This document shows positions 37,455-46,169 of a stretch of DNA of 64,000 bases, piece by piece. Source of the stretch: Leisingera daeponensis DSM 23529 (GTDB taxonomy: Bacteria > Pseudomonadota > Alphaproteobacteria > Rhodobacterales > Rhodobacteraceae); NCBI RefSeq assembly GCF_000473145.1, contig NZ_KI421500.1, forward strand, positions 1,881,225-1,945,224, in the 5' to 3' direction. Under the pieces are notes generated by a model. The model was not told the DNA's origin. It was given only the letters and a program-made list of their open reading frames with translations, and made no database searches. The number at the start of each line of letters is the position of its first letter. Position 1 is the first letter of the stretch. The position numbers and the translations under genes were made by a program.

Positions 37455-38537
37455 ATGATCCGGCTTGAGAAACGGCCGCAGCCGTCGCGCGCCTGGTCGA
37501 TGGCGACGCCGCTGGTGGCGGTGCTGGCGACGATGTTTTTCGGCGGGCTCTTGTTTGCCGCGCTTGGCAAACCGCCGGCGGAGGCGATCCGCACCATCTT
37601 CTGGGAACCGCTGTTTGGCGAGTTCTCCTTCTACTACCGCCCGCAACTGCTGGTCAAAGGCGCGCCGCTGGTGCTGATCGCCATCGGCCTGTCGCTGGGC
37701 TTCCGCGCGGGCATCTGGAACATCGGTGCCGAGGGCCAGTACATCATGGGCGCCATCTGCGGCGCCGGTGCGGGCCTTGCCTTCTACCCTGCCGAGTCGT
37801 TCTTGATCTTCCCGCTGATGGTTGTGGCGGGCGCGCTTGGCGGCTGGGCCTGGGCGATGATCCCGGCGGTTCTGAAAACCCGCTTCGGCACCAATGAAAT
37901 CCTGGTCTCGCTGATGCTGGTCTATGTGGCCGAGCAGTTCCTGGCCTCGGTCTCGCTGGGCCTGCTGAAGAACCCCGAAGGCTTCGGCTTCCCCGGTTCG
38001 CGCAACCTGCAGGCCTGGGACAGCGCCCATAACGCCGAGCTGATTGCCGGCACCGGCATGCATTGGGGCGTTGTGGCGGCGCTGATCGCGGTGATCTTTG
38101 CCTATGTTCTGCTGAACCGCCACATGACCGGCTACCACATCCGCCTGACAGGCGAGGCACCGCGGGCAGCCCGGTTCGCAGGCGTCAACCCCACAAGGCT
38201 GGTGCTGTTCTGCCTCGGCACCTCCGGCGCGCTGGCGGGTCTTGCCGGGCTGTTCGAGGTCTCCGGGCCGTCGGGCCAGATCAGCATCGACTTCAACGTG
38301 GGCTATGGCTTCACCGCGATCATCGTCGCCTTCCTGGGCCGCCTGCATCCGGTGGGCATCCTGCTGGCAGGCGGGCTGATGGCGCTGACCTACATCGGCG
38401 GCGACATCGCGCAGTCGAACCTGCAGCTGCCGGCCGCGGCCATTCAGGTCTTCCAGGGGATGCTTCTGTTCTTCCTGCTGGCCTTTGACCTGCTCACCAA
38501 TTTCCGCATCGCAATCGGCAAGCCGGAGGTGGCGTAA
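37455..38537 (+). CDS. ABC transporter permease 1 (BMP/nucleoside type)
   Basis: This 360-residue membrane permease has about eight to ten helices and the family sequence GLSLGFRAGIWNIGAEGQYIMG, where the loop contacts the ATPase. KTRFGTNEILVSLML is also typical. It pairs with the second permease, 1 bp after its stop. A GGGAG ribosome site precedes the ATG. Confidence 0.9.
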   Translation: MIRLEKRPQPSRAWSMATPLVAVLATMFFGGLLFAALGKPPAEAIRTIFWEPLFGEFSFYYRPQLLVKGAPLVLIAIGLSLGFRAGIWNIGAEGQYIMGAICGAGAGLAFYPAESFLIFPLMVVAGALGGWAWAMIPAVLKTRFGTNEILVSLMLVYVAEQFLASVSLGLLKNPEGFGFPGSRNLQAWDSAHNAELIAGTGMHWGVVAALIAVIFAYVLLNRHMTGYHIRLTGEAPRAARFAGVNPTRLVLFCLGTSGALAGLAGLFEVSGPSGQISIDFNVGYGFTAIIVAFLGRLHPVGILLAGGLMALTYIGGDIAQSNLQLPAAAIQVFQGMLLFFLLAFDLLTNFRIAIGKPEVA

Positions 38538-38538
38538 C

Positions 38539-39459
38539 ATGGATCTTTCTGCAATCAACCCGGTCCTGCTCATCGCCTCTCTGATGGTGGCGGCAACCCC
38601 GCTTTTGCTGGCGGCCATCGGTGAACTGGTGGTCGAGAAGGCCGGTGTTCTGAACCTCGGGGTCGAGGGGATGATGATCGTCGGCGCCATCGCGGGCTTT
38701 GCCACCGCAGTGGAAAGCGGCTCGCCCTTCCTCGGATTCATTGCCGCCGCCATCGCAGGCGCGGCGCTGTCCATCCTGTTCGCCATCCTCACCCAGTTTG
38801 CCCAGGCAAACCAGGTCGCCTCCGGCCTGTCGCTGACGCTCTTTGGCCTGGGCCTGTCGGCGCTGATGGGGCAGTCCTATGTCGGGGTGAAGCCGCCGCG
38901 CATGGGCGATATTCATATCCCGGTCCTCAGCGACCTGCCGGTGATCGGCCCGATCCTGTTCGGACATGACATCATCCTCTACTTCGGCATCGCGCTGACC
39001 GCCGCGGTCTGGTGGGTGCTGAAATACTCCCGCCTCGGCCTGGTGCTGCGCGCGGTGGGGGAAAACCACGACGCCGCCCATGCGCTTGGCTACAAGGTGC
39101 TGAAGATCCGCCTTATGGCGATCATGTTCGGCGGCGCCTGCGCGGGCCTGGGCGGCGCCTACATCAGCCTCATCCGCGTGCCGCAGTGGACCGAGGGCAT
39201 GACCGCCGGCATCGGCTGGATTGCCCTGGCGCTGGTGGTGTTTGCCAGCTGGAAACCCTGGCGCGCACTGCTGGGTGCCTATCTCTTTGGCGGTGTGACC
39301 GTGGTGCAGCTCAATCTGCAAGCGGCAGGCGTTGCCATCCCGGTCGAGTATCTGGCAATGTCGCCCTATCTGATTACCATCCTGGTGCTTGTTATCCTTT
39401 CCGCGGACAAAAGCAGCGCACCTGCTGCGCTTGGCCGCAATTTCCACGCCTCCCGCTGA
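38539..39459 (+). CDS. ABC transporter permease 2 (BMP/nucleoside type)
   Basis: This 306-residue permease, partner of permease 1, has LAAIGELVVEKAGVLNLGVEGMMIVGA, the signature of the second BMP-type permease. ATG 38539 comes right after the previous stop; a longer open frame upstream is inside permease 1. Together they would import purine nucleosides or bases that xanthine dehydrogenase can use; the substrate is inferred from the operon. Confidence 0.9.
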   Translation: MDLSAINPVLLIASLMVAATPLLLAAIGELVVEKAGVLNLGVEGMMIVGAIAGFATAVESGSPFLGFIAAAIAGAALSILFAILTQFAQANQVASGLSLTLFGLGLSALMGQSYVGVKPPRMGDIHIPVLSDLPVIGPILFGHDIILYFGIALTAAVWWVLKYSRLGLVLRAVGENHDAAHALGYKVLKIRLMAIMFGGACAGLGGAYISLIRVPQWTEGMTAGIGWIALALVVFASWKPWRALLGAYLFGGVTVVQLNLQAAGVAIPVEYLAMSPYLITILVLVILSADKSSAPAALGRNFHASR

Positions 39460-39524
39460 CGCGGGGGGCCTCATTGACCGCCCCGGCTGCCGGGGCCAAC
39501 CAATACCAACTGGGGAGTCCCTTG

Positions 39525-40601
39525 ATGAAACTGACCAACCTCCTGACCAGCGCCGCGGTGGCGCTTGGCCTGGCCGCCGGCGCGGCGCTGGCCGAAGACA
39601 AGACCAAAGTGGGCTTTGTCTATGTCGGCCCCGTCGGCGACGGCGGCTGGACCTACGAGCACGACCAGGGCCGCAAGGCGGTTGAGGCCGAGTTCGGCGA
39701 CAAGGTCGAAACCGTCTATGTGGAAAACGTGGCCGAAGGCCCGGATGCCGAGCGGGTGATGACCCAGATGGCGCTGGAAGGCGCGGACCTGATCTTCACC
39801 ACCTCCTTTGGCTACATGGACCCGACCATCAACGTCGCCAAGAAGTTCCCGAATGTGAAGTTCGAGCACGCCACCGGCTACAAGCGCGCCGAAAACGTCT
39901 CCACCTATTCCGCCCGCTTCTATGAAGGCCGTGCGGTGCAGGGCACCATCGCGGGCCACATGACTGAGTCGAACATCATCGGCTACATCGGCTCCTACCC
40001 GATCCCCGAAGTGATCCGCGGCATCAACTCCGCCTATATCCACGCCAAGAAGGTGAACCCCGACGTCCAGTTCAAGATCGTCTGGGCCTTCACCTGGTTC
40101 GACCCGGCGAAAGAGGCCGACGCCGCCAAGGTGCTGATCGAACAGGGCGCCGACGTGATCCTGCAGCACACCGACTCCACCGCGCCGCAGGCCGCCGCCC
40201 AGAACGCAGGCAACGTGATCACCTTCGGCCAGGCCTCCGACATGGCGGAATATGCGCCGAAGCCGCGCGTCTCCTCGATCATTGATGACTGGGCACCCTA
40301 CTACATTGCCCGCACCAAGGCCGTGATGGACGGCACCTGGGAGTCGGTTGACACCTGGGACGGCATCGGCGCCGGCATGGTGGGCATCGGCGAAATCTCT
40401 GACGCCGTTCCGGCGGACGTGAAAGAGGCTGCACTGGCCATCAAGGATTCGATTGCGGACGGTTCCTACCACCCCTTCACCGGCCCGCTGAAAAAGCAGG
40501 ACGGCAGCGACTGGCTGGCAGAGGGTGAGACCGCCGACGACGGCACCCTGGCCGGCATGAACTTCTATGTCGAAGGCCTCGAAGGCGATATTCCGCAGTA
40601 A
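39525..40601 (+). CDS. BMP-family (PnrA-like) periplasmic binding protein
   Basis: This 358-residue substrate-binding protein has a clear signal peptide (KLTNLLTSAAVALGLAAGAALA, cleaved before EDKTKVGF) and no lipobox cysteine. The mature part has the two-lobed BMP pattern GFVYVGPVGDGGWTYEHDQGR and IGSYPIPEVIRGINS. Relatives bind purine nucleosides. A GGGGAG site precedes ATG 39525. The 65-bp gap before it holds a small CCCCGG/CCGGGG hairpin (39481-39495) that may protect the mRNA, since binding proteins are needed in excess. Confidence 0.92.
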   Translation: MKLTNLLTSAAVALGLAAGAALAEDKTKVGFVYVGPVGDGGWTYEHDQGRKAVEAEFGDKVETVYVENVAEGPDAERVMTQMALEGADLIFTTSFGYMDPTINVAKKFPNVKFEHATGYKRAENVSTYSARFYEGRAVQGTIAGHMTESNIIGYIGSYPIPEVIRGINSAYIHAKKVNPDVQFKIVWAFTWFDPAKEADAAKVLIEQGADVILQHTDSTAPQAAAQNAGNVITFGQASDMAEYAPKPRVSSIIDDWAPYYIARTKAVMDGTWESVDTWDGIGAGMVGIGEISDAVPADVKEAALAIKDSIADGSYHPFTGPLKKQDGSDWLAEGETADDGTLAGMNFYVEGLEGDIPQ

Positions 40602-40623
40602 GCGGCCCCCTTACGAGACCCAC

Positions 40624-40652
40624 AAAGGCCCGCCATCTGGCGGGCCTTTTTC
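40624..40652 (+). terminator. Terminator of the xdh-ABC operon
   Basis: An 11-bp stem AAAGGCCCGCC / GGCGGGCCTTT with a 4-base loop and trailing T run lies 23 bp after the binding-protein gene. It marks the end of a unit that started at xdhA. Confidence 0.85.
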
Positions 40653-40794
40653 GTTGCGGACAAAAGCCTGAATCCCGCGCAGCCTGCTGACACGCGCTGT
40701 CACTGCCCTGGTGTACACCCGGCTCCGGACAGCCGGACGCCAGCGAACCTGGCCCGGCCGCCCGCGAAACCGTGAAGCATATTGGAGACTGCCT

Positions 40795-41151
40795 TTGAAA
40801 CTGAATTACGCCGTTGTCGGCACCAACGACATGGACGCGTCGGTCAAATTCTACGACGCCCTGTTCGAGCACTCGGGCCTTACCCAAGTCCGGCCCAGCG
40901 AACGGATGACCTACTGGCTTCAGGACGATTTTGCCTTTGCCGCCGCCCTGCCCTTCGACGGCGAACCGGCCGCCAGTGGCAACGGCACCATGGTGGGATT
41001 CAGCCTTGGCTCCGCCGCCGAAGTCACCAGGCTGCACCGCAAGGCGATTGAGCTGGGCGGCACATGCGAGGGCGAGCCCAGGCAGCGCGGGCCTCGGTTT
41101 TCCGCATATGTGCGGGATTTGGACAGAAACAAAATCTGTTTCGCTGCTTAG
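40795..41151 (+). CDS. VOC/glyoxalase-fold protein
   Basis: This 118-residue protein of the vicinal-oxygen-chelate superfamily has LNYAVVGTNDMDASVKFYDALF at the start and ends with AYVRDLDRNKICF, the usual beta-strand with metal-side residues. The function (isomerase, dioxygenase or resistance protein) is not readable. The TTG start at 40795 is favoured because GGAG lies 7 bp before it. The ORF would be longer upstream but without family sequence. Confidence 0.75.
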   Translation: MKLNYAVVGTNDMDASVKFYDALFEHSGLTQVRPSERMTYWLQDDFAFAAALPFDGEPAASGNGTMVGFSLGSAAEVTRLHRKAIELGGTCEGEPRQRGPRFSAYVRDLDRNKICFAA

Positions 41152-41316
41152 GATCAGCAACAGGCCAGCGGCACCGCAAGCCTTTCCGCGCTGCCGCTGG
41201 CGCGCCGGTCCAGCGCGGGGCCGGATTATGGCACCGCGGCAGGGCAACGGGAGGCGTGCGGCAGGCGCGTGGAAACCGCCTTTCCCTGCCTGCCCCCCTG
41301 TGCCAAGCTCCGCGCC

Positions 41317-42267
41317 ATGACCCAGACCGCGCGCAAGATTCTGACCGCCCCGGACGGCACCCCGGCCAGCCGTTTTGCCTTTGGCACCATGCAGTTCGGC
41401 GGCCGCGCCGATGAGGCGCAATCAGCAGAAATGCACGCCGCCTGCCGCGCCGCCGGGATCAACCACTTCGACACCGCCTGGCTGTATACCGATGGCCACG
41501 CGGAGCAGATCCTGGGCCGCCTGATCAAGGATGAGCGCGAGCGGCTGCTGATCGCCACCAAGGCGGGCTATACCGGCGGCGCGGGTGCTGCAAACCTGCG
41601 CGCCCAGCTCGACGAGAGCCGCCGCCGGCTGGGGCTGGACACGGTCGACGTGTTCTATCTGCACCGGTTTGACCCGGACACCGACCTGCGCGAGACCATG
41701 GACTGTTTCGCCGCGCTCAAGGACGAAGGCGTGATCCGCTACACCGGCCTGTCGAACTTTGCCGCCTGGCAGGTGATGAAGGCGCAGATGGCGGGGCTGG
41801 CCTCCGGCACCGGCGTGGACATCCTGCAGCCGATGTATTCGCTGGTGAAACGCCAGGCCGAGGTGGAAATCCTGCCGATGTGCGCCGATCAGGGCATCGC
41901 CGCGGCCCCCTACTCCCCGCTGGGCGGCGGCCTGCTGACCGGCAAATACGCCCGCGGCGGCAGCGGCCGCATCACGGAGGACGACGGCTACCGCACCCGC
42001 TATGGGCCGGCCTTCATGCACGAGGCCGCCCAGCGCCTGTCGGCCCTCGCGGCGGAGCGCGGCACCGATCCGGCCACCCTGGCGGTGGCCTGGGCCGCGG
42101 CGCATCCCGCTGCCCCCATGCCGATTATCTCCGCCCGCACCGCGCAGCAGCTTCAGCCCTCGCTGGCAGCGCTGGATTTCGGCATGGACGCAGAGCTTTA
42201 CAGCACAATCGAAGCCTTCAGCCCGCGGCCTGCGCCTGCGACTGACCGGCTGGAAGAACAGGATTAG
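41317..42267 (+). CDS. Aldo/keto reductase
   Basis: This 316-residue oxidoreductase has the catalytic tetrad Asp52, Tyr57 (FDTAWLYTDG), Lys82 (LIATKAG) and His116 (DVFYLHRFD). FAFGTMQFGG at the N-terminus matches AKR families acting on sugars and aldehydes. It differs clearly from the aldo/keto reductase at 7762. Followed after 4 bp by an FAD oxidoreductase, it may share its mRNA. Confidence 0.85.
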   Translation: MTQTARKILTAPDGTPASRFAFGTMQFGGRADEAQSAEMHAACRAAGINHFDTAWLYTDGHAEQILGRLIKDERERLLIATKAGYTGGAGAANLRAQLDESRRRLGLDTVDVFYLHRFDPDTDLRETMDCFAALKDEGVIRYTGLSNFAAWQVMKAQMAGLASGTGVDILQPMYSLVKRQAEVEILPMCADQGIAAAPYSPLGGGLLTGKYARGGSGRITEDDGYRTRYGPAFMHEAAQRLSALAAERGTDPATLAVAWAAAHPAAPMPIISARTAQQLQPSLAALDFGMDAELYSTIEAFSPRPAPATDRLEEQD

Positions 42268-42271
42268 ACCC

Positions 42272-43342
42272 ATGCAGGATTTCATCGTCATCGGCGGCGG
42301 CATGGCGGGCATCAGCGCCGCCGCGCGGCTTGCGGACCTCGGCAGCGTCACCCTCCTGGAAATGGAGGACGCGCTTGGCTACCACTCCTCCGGCCGCTCT
42401 GCCGCCCTGTTCGAGGAGAACTACGGCCACGGCCCTACCGTCTCTCTGAACCGCGCCAGCGCCGCCTATTTGCGCGACGGCGGCTACCTGTCGCCGCGCG
42501 GGCTGATGCTGGTGGGGGCCAAGGGGGACGCCGACGGATTTGCCCGCGACGTGGATGCGCTGCGCATGGCCACGCTGGAGCTGGACGAGGCCCGCGCCAT
42601 GGTGCCCATTCTGAACCCGGAGACCGTGGGCTTTGCCGCGATCAGCGGCGCGGCGGAGGATATCGACACCGACCGGATGCTGCAGGACTTCGCCAAGGCC
42701 CTGCGCGCCGAGGGCGGCCAGATTGCGGCCAAGGCGCCGGTGAGCGCGATCACCCGGACCGGCAGCGGCTGGGAAGTTACCGCGGGCGGCCAGACCTATC
42801 AGGCCCGCACTCTGGTCAATGCGGCGGGGGCCTGGGCCGATCAGGTGGCGGCGCTGGCCGGGGTGGCGGCGATCGGCCTGCAGCCCAAGCGCCGCTCGAT
42901 GGCGCGGCTGCCGGCGCCGGGCGGCCTTGATGTCAGCGGCTGGCCGATGCTGCTGGGCGTGGGCGAGACCTGGTATGCCAAACCCGATGCGGGCAAATTG
43001 CTGGTCTCCCCCGCAGATGCCGACCCGGTGGAGCCGCATGACGCCTATGCCGACGACATGGTGCTGGCCGAAGGGCTGGCGCGGTACGAGGAAATGGTGA
43101 CCGAGCCGGTCACCCGGGTCGAAAGCAATTTTGCCGGCCTGCGCAGCTTTGTCCGCGACGGCACCCTGGTTCTGGGGCCGGACCCGGACCAGCCGGATTT
43201 CATCTGGTGCGCCGGTCAGGGCGGCTATGGCATCATGACCGCGCCGGCCGCCTCGCAGCTGATTGCCGACCTGGTGGCAGGCCGCGCACCCGTCTTGGAC
43301 GCGGACACGGTGGCAGCGCTGTCACCCGCCCGGCTGCGCTGA
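42272..43342 (+). CDS. FAD-dependent oxidoreductase (DAO family)
   Basis: This 356-residue flavoprotein starts with the Rossmann motif DFIVIGGGMAGISAAARLA and ends with VWCAGQGGYGIMTAPA-like FAD-binding sequence (IWCAGQGGYG). It belongs to the glycine/D-amino-acid oxidase superfamily; the substrate is unknown. Its stop overlaps the start of the next gene (TGATG at 43340-43344), so the pair is coupled. Confidence 0.87.
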   Translation: MQDFIVIGGGMAGISAAARLADLGSVTLLEMEDALGYHSSGRSAALFEENYGHGPTVSLNRASAAYLRDGGYLSPRGLMLVGAKGDADGFARDVDALRMATLELDEARAMVPILNPETVGFAAISGAAEDIDTDRMLQDFAKALRAEGGQIAAKAPVSAITRTGSGWEVTAGGQTYQARTLVNAAGAWADQVAALAGVAAIGLQPKRRSMARLPAPGGLDVSGWPMLLGVGETWYAKPDAGKLLVSPADADPVEPHDAYADDMVLAEGLARYEEMVTEPVTRVESNFAGLRSFVRDGTLVLGPDPDQPDFIWCAGQGGYGIMTAPAASQLIADLVAGRAPVLDADTVAALSPARLR

Positions 43343-43998
43343 TGCCGGTGCGCCCGGTTCCCGGCTCGGCCTCGGTGGCGGCCCCGCAGGACGGCAAGCT
43401 GTTTGCCCCCGCCGCCGCCCGCAACAGCGATGTGCTGTGCGATCTGCTGGCACAAGTCGCCCCCTCCGGGGGCCGCGCGCTGGAACTGGCCAGCGGCACC
43501 GGCCAGCACGCGGCGGCCTATGCCGCCCGCCTGCCCGGCCTGACGTGGCAGCCCAGCGAGGTGGAGGAAGTCCGGCTTGAAAGCATCCGAGCCTATGGCG
43601 AAGAGAGCGGGCTCCAGAACATCCTCCCGCCGGTCCCGCTCGACGCCACCGCGCCCGGCTGGGGCGCAGCGCACTGCGGCCAGAACCTGATCGTGCTGGT
43701 GAACCTCTTGCACCTGATCAGCGAGGGCGAGGCCCGCACCCTGATCCGCGAGGCCGCCGCCGCCCTCGCCCCCGGCGGGCGGTTCGTGATCTACGGCCCC
43801 TTCCTGCGCGGCGGCGAGCTGACCAGCGACGGCGACCGGGCGTTTCACGCCGCGCTCAGCGCTCATGACCCGGAGACCGGTTACAAGGACGATTTCGACG
43901 TCATTGACTGGCTGCACGGCGCCGGGCTGGAGCTGCTGCACGCGGTGGAGATGCCCGCCAACAACCTGGCGCTGGTGGCGGAAAAACCGGCCATCTGA
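43342..43998 (+). CDS. DUF938 class I SAM methyltransferase-like protein
   Basis: This 218-residue protein has LELASGTGQHAAAYA (SAM motif I), LQNILPPVPLDA, and LVNLLHLISEGEARTLI, the DUF938 pattern. The ATG at 43342 overlaps the flavoprotein stop. The substrate is unknown. Its ending (AVEMPANNLALVAEKP) is complete. Confidence 0.85.
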   Translation: MPVRPVPGSASVAAPQDGKLFAPAAARNSDVLCDLLAQVAPSGGRALELASGTGQHAAAYAARLPGLTWQPSEVEEVRLESIRAYGEESGLQNILPPVPLDATAPGWGAAHCGQNLIVLVNLLHLISEGEARTLIREAAAALAPGGRFVIYGPFLRGGELTSDGDRAFHAALSAHDPETGYKDDFDVIDWLHGAGLELLHAVEMPANNLALVAEKPAI

Positions 43999-44072
43999 CC
44001 TGGATCAAGGCCGCTGGACTCTGCCGCCCATACACCTTCAATAATGCGAATGTATCATTGAGGGAACAGCAG

Positions 44073-44408
44073 ATGGACTGGCACGAGAAACTGCAGGGCA
44101 CCCGCGCGGGCCTGCGCAACCTGAACGGGGCGATCCCGGAAGCCGCCCAGGCCTTCGGCGCGCTTGGCAAGGCGGTGAAACAGGGCGGCGTGCTGGAGTT
44201 CAAGCAAAAAGAATTTGTCGCCCTGGGCATCGCGGTCGCGCTGCGCTGCGAGGATTGCATCGGCCTGCATGTGGAGGCGCTGGTCAAATCCGGTGCCAGC
44301 CGCGCCGAGGTCGGGGATGTGCTGGCGATGTCGATCCAGATGGGCGGCGGCCCGGCGATGATGTATGCGGCCAAGGCGATGGAGTGTTTCGATCAGCTGA
44401 CACGCTGA
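44073..44408 (+). CDS. AhpD-like/carboxymuconolactone decarboxylase family protein
   Basis: This 111-residue small protein has the redox motif CEDCIGLH with Cys59, Cys62 and His66, and a Glu 12 residues earlier, as in AhpD alkylhydroperoxidases. The GAGGGA site just before favours ATG 44073 over a TTG at 44058. It is convergent with the LysR gene that follows and ends 23 bp from it. Confidence 0.82.
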   Translation: MDWHEKLQGTRAGLRNLNGAIPEAAQAFGALGKAVKQGGVLEFKQKEFVALGIAVALRCEDCIGLHVEALVKSGASRAEVGDVLAMSIQMGGGPAMMYAAKAMECFDQLTR

Positions 44409-44431
44409 ATTCCGCGCCGGGCTTTTCTTCC

Positions 44432-45283
44432 CTAGCCGCTGCCGCGCACCTCCTGCAGGCCCCGCACCACCTGGCGTATATGCTCCAGCGCCGGGTTGTC
44501 CGGCACATAGAGCGCGCGGCAGCTGAGGTTGATCTCCGGTGCGCCCTCAACCGTGTGCAGCGTCCCCGCCGCCAGCGCCTCTGCCGCCATATAGGCCGGA
44601 AAATATCCCATGCCGCCGCGCTTTTGCAGGTAGCGCAGCCCCATCAGCGCGTTGCCCAGCACGATGTGCTGGCGGCTGCGGCGGGGCAGAACCTCGCGCA
44701 GCCGGGCGTCATACTCGCTGCCGAATTCCAGGTTGATGAACAGTGGCAGCGGGTCCTGCCCCAGCCGCAGCGGCTGGTCCGCCAGCAGCACCAGCCGCTC
44801 CGGCGGCAGTTCCTCCGCCACCAGGCCGGTGCCCGCGGGCACCTCGTTGACGATCGCCAGATCCAGCAGGCGGCGCGCCACCGCCTCGCCCATATTCATC
44901 GCGTGGTCATAGTTCAGCGTGAAGGGCACCGTGCCCTGCTCCGCTTCCAGCCAGACCGCCACATCCACCAGCACCGGATCCCAAACCGACAGCTGCGCCC
45001 CCAGCCGCAGCGGCACTTGGCCAGCCAGGCTTGCCTTCAGGTCGCCGGAGACGAACTCCCACGTCCGCATCATCTGCTCGGCATAGGGCATGAACTGCCG
45101 ACCCGCCTCGCTCAGCCGGGTGCCGCCGGGGCCGCGCTCAAACAGCGCCACGCCCAGGCGGTCCTCCAGCGCCTTGATCCGGGCGCTGACCGCCGTCTGG
45201 GTCACGTTCAAGGCCCGCGCCGCACCGTGAAAGCTGCCGCAGGCCTCAATCGCCAGGAAGGTCTCAAAGGAATTGATCTGCAT
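44432..45283 (-). CDS. LysR-type regulator next to HD oxygenase
   Basis: This 283-residue LysR protein has the HTH SFETFLAIEACGSFHGAARALNVTQTAVSARIKALEDRLG at the N-terminus and a normal effector domain. I chose ATG 45283; a TTG three codons earlier is also open. It is divergent from the HD-domain gene at 45383, and such pairs usually mean regulation of the neighbour. A palindrome TGATC-N9-GATCA at 45286-45304 covers the ribosome site of the regulator, a place expected for autoregulation. Confidence 0.85.
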   Translation of the reverse strand: MQINSFETFLAIEACGSFHGAARALNVTQTAVSARIKALEDRLGVALFERGPGGTRLSEAGRQFMPYAEQMMRTWEFVSGDLKASLAGQVPLRLGAQLSVWDPVLVDVAVWLEAEQGTVPFTLNYDHAMNMGEAVARRLLDLAIVNEVPAGTGLVAEELPPERLVLLADQPLRLGQDPLPLFINLEFGSEYDARLREVLPRRSRQHIVLGNALMGLRYLQKRGGMGYFPAYMAAEALAAGTLHTVEGAPEINLSCRALYVPDNPALEHIRQVVRGLQEVRGSG

Positions 45284-45285
45284 GG

Positions 45286-45304
45286 TGATCAATATTTCCG
45301 ATCA
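45286..45304. promoter_or_regulatory. Candidate LysR operator
   Basis: TGATC and GATCA are separated by 9 bases just before the LysR start and about 80 bp before the HD-domain gene. LysR boxes usually follow a T-N11-A dyad; this fits approximately. It is a candidate only. Confidence 0.4.
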
Positions 45305-45382
45305 GCCTGAGCAATTCAATTCGTTTTCCTGCTCAAACGGGACCAGCTAGGCTGCCAGCAGATCAACCGAAGGACACGCCCC

Positions 45383-45973
45383 ATGCTGGACAAAAGCCAC
45401 AAACCGACCTGGACCAGTTTCACCGAAGCCACGCCCGAGGACTGGGCGGCAGTGGAGAAATACGAGGAGGCCTACAATGCCGCCCTGCCCGAGCGGATCC
45501 TCGCCGCGGTCCGCTCGCTGGACGAGGACTGGACCCCCTATCCGGTGAACCGCTACCAGCACAGCCTGCAGGCCGCGACCCGCGCCTGGGAGGATGGCGC
45601 CGAGGATGAAATCATCGTGGCCGCTCTGGTGCATGATGTCGGCGACATCCTGTCGCCCTACAACCACGGCGAGCTGTCGGCGGCGATGATGAAGCCCTAT
45701 GTCAGCGAGAAGACCTACTGGATCCTCAAGCATCACTGCGTGTTCCAGGGCTTCTACTACAACCACCATTTCGGCGGCGACCGCAACGCGCGGGACAAAT
45801 ACCGCGACAGCCCCTATTGGGAAGACTGCCGGTATTTCTGCGAAAAATACGACCAATCCGCCTTTGACGCTGCGTATCCGACCAAGCCCTTGGAGTTCTT
45901 CGAGCCGATCCTGCGCAAGGTGCTGTCACGCGGCTGGGGCCATATGGAGCTGGCGGAGACCGCCGGCGGCTGA
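45383..45973 (+). CDS. HD-domain protein, PhnZ/TmpB-like phosphonate oxygenase
   Basis: This 196-residue soluble HD-fold protein has a set of metal-binding candidates: His60 (RYQHSLQAA), His84-Asp85 (ALVHDVGD), His95 (YNHGE), His117/118 and an aspartate in KYDQSAFD. The order LEHS-x-HDIG-x-NH matches PhnZ-type mixed-valence di-iron oxygenases, which split C-P bonds, rather than nucleotide phosphohydrolases. The closest known family member I can name is TmpB, which with TmpA turns 2-trimethylaminoethylphosphonate into glycine betaine and was described from Leisingera. No TmpA-like gene is in this window, so the exact substrate is open. The divergent LysR gene supports a catabolic role. Confidence 0.65.
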   Translation: MLDKSHKPTWTSFTEATPEDWAAVEKYEEAYNAALPERILAAVRSLDEDWTPYPVNRYQHSLQAATRAWEDGAEDEIIVAALVHDVGDILSPYNHGELSAAMMKPYVSEKTYWILKHHCVFQGFYYNHHFGGDRNARDKYRDSPYWEDCRYFCEKYDQSAFDAAYPTKPLEFFEPILRKVLSRGWGHMELAETAGG

Positions 45974-46012
45974 CCGCGGCGGCCCTGCGCCGCGCCCGGC
46001 GCGCCGCCACGG

Positions 46013-46053
46013 GGGCCAGGCAGGCCGCGCCGGCGGCGCGGCCTGCCTGGCCC
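46013..46053. terminator. 19-bp perfect hairpin between convergent genes
   Basis: A perfect 19-bp GC-rich stem (46013-46031 with 46035-46053) and a 3-base loop lie 40 bp after the HD gene and before the 3' end of the second LysR gene. It lacks T runs but is very stable and could stop transcription both ways. Confidence 0.55.
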
Positions 46054-46169
46054 AACGGGAACCTTCGGATTTCATATCCGGACGGTGACGGGCGGGAGAG
46101 CAATGTCCGCAGCCAATCAGAAAGGCGTCCGCCGCAGGCTCCTCAACCGGATCCGGACTGGCCGCCGGT

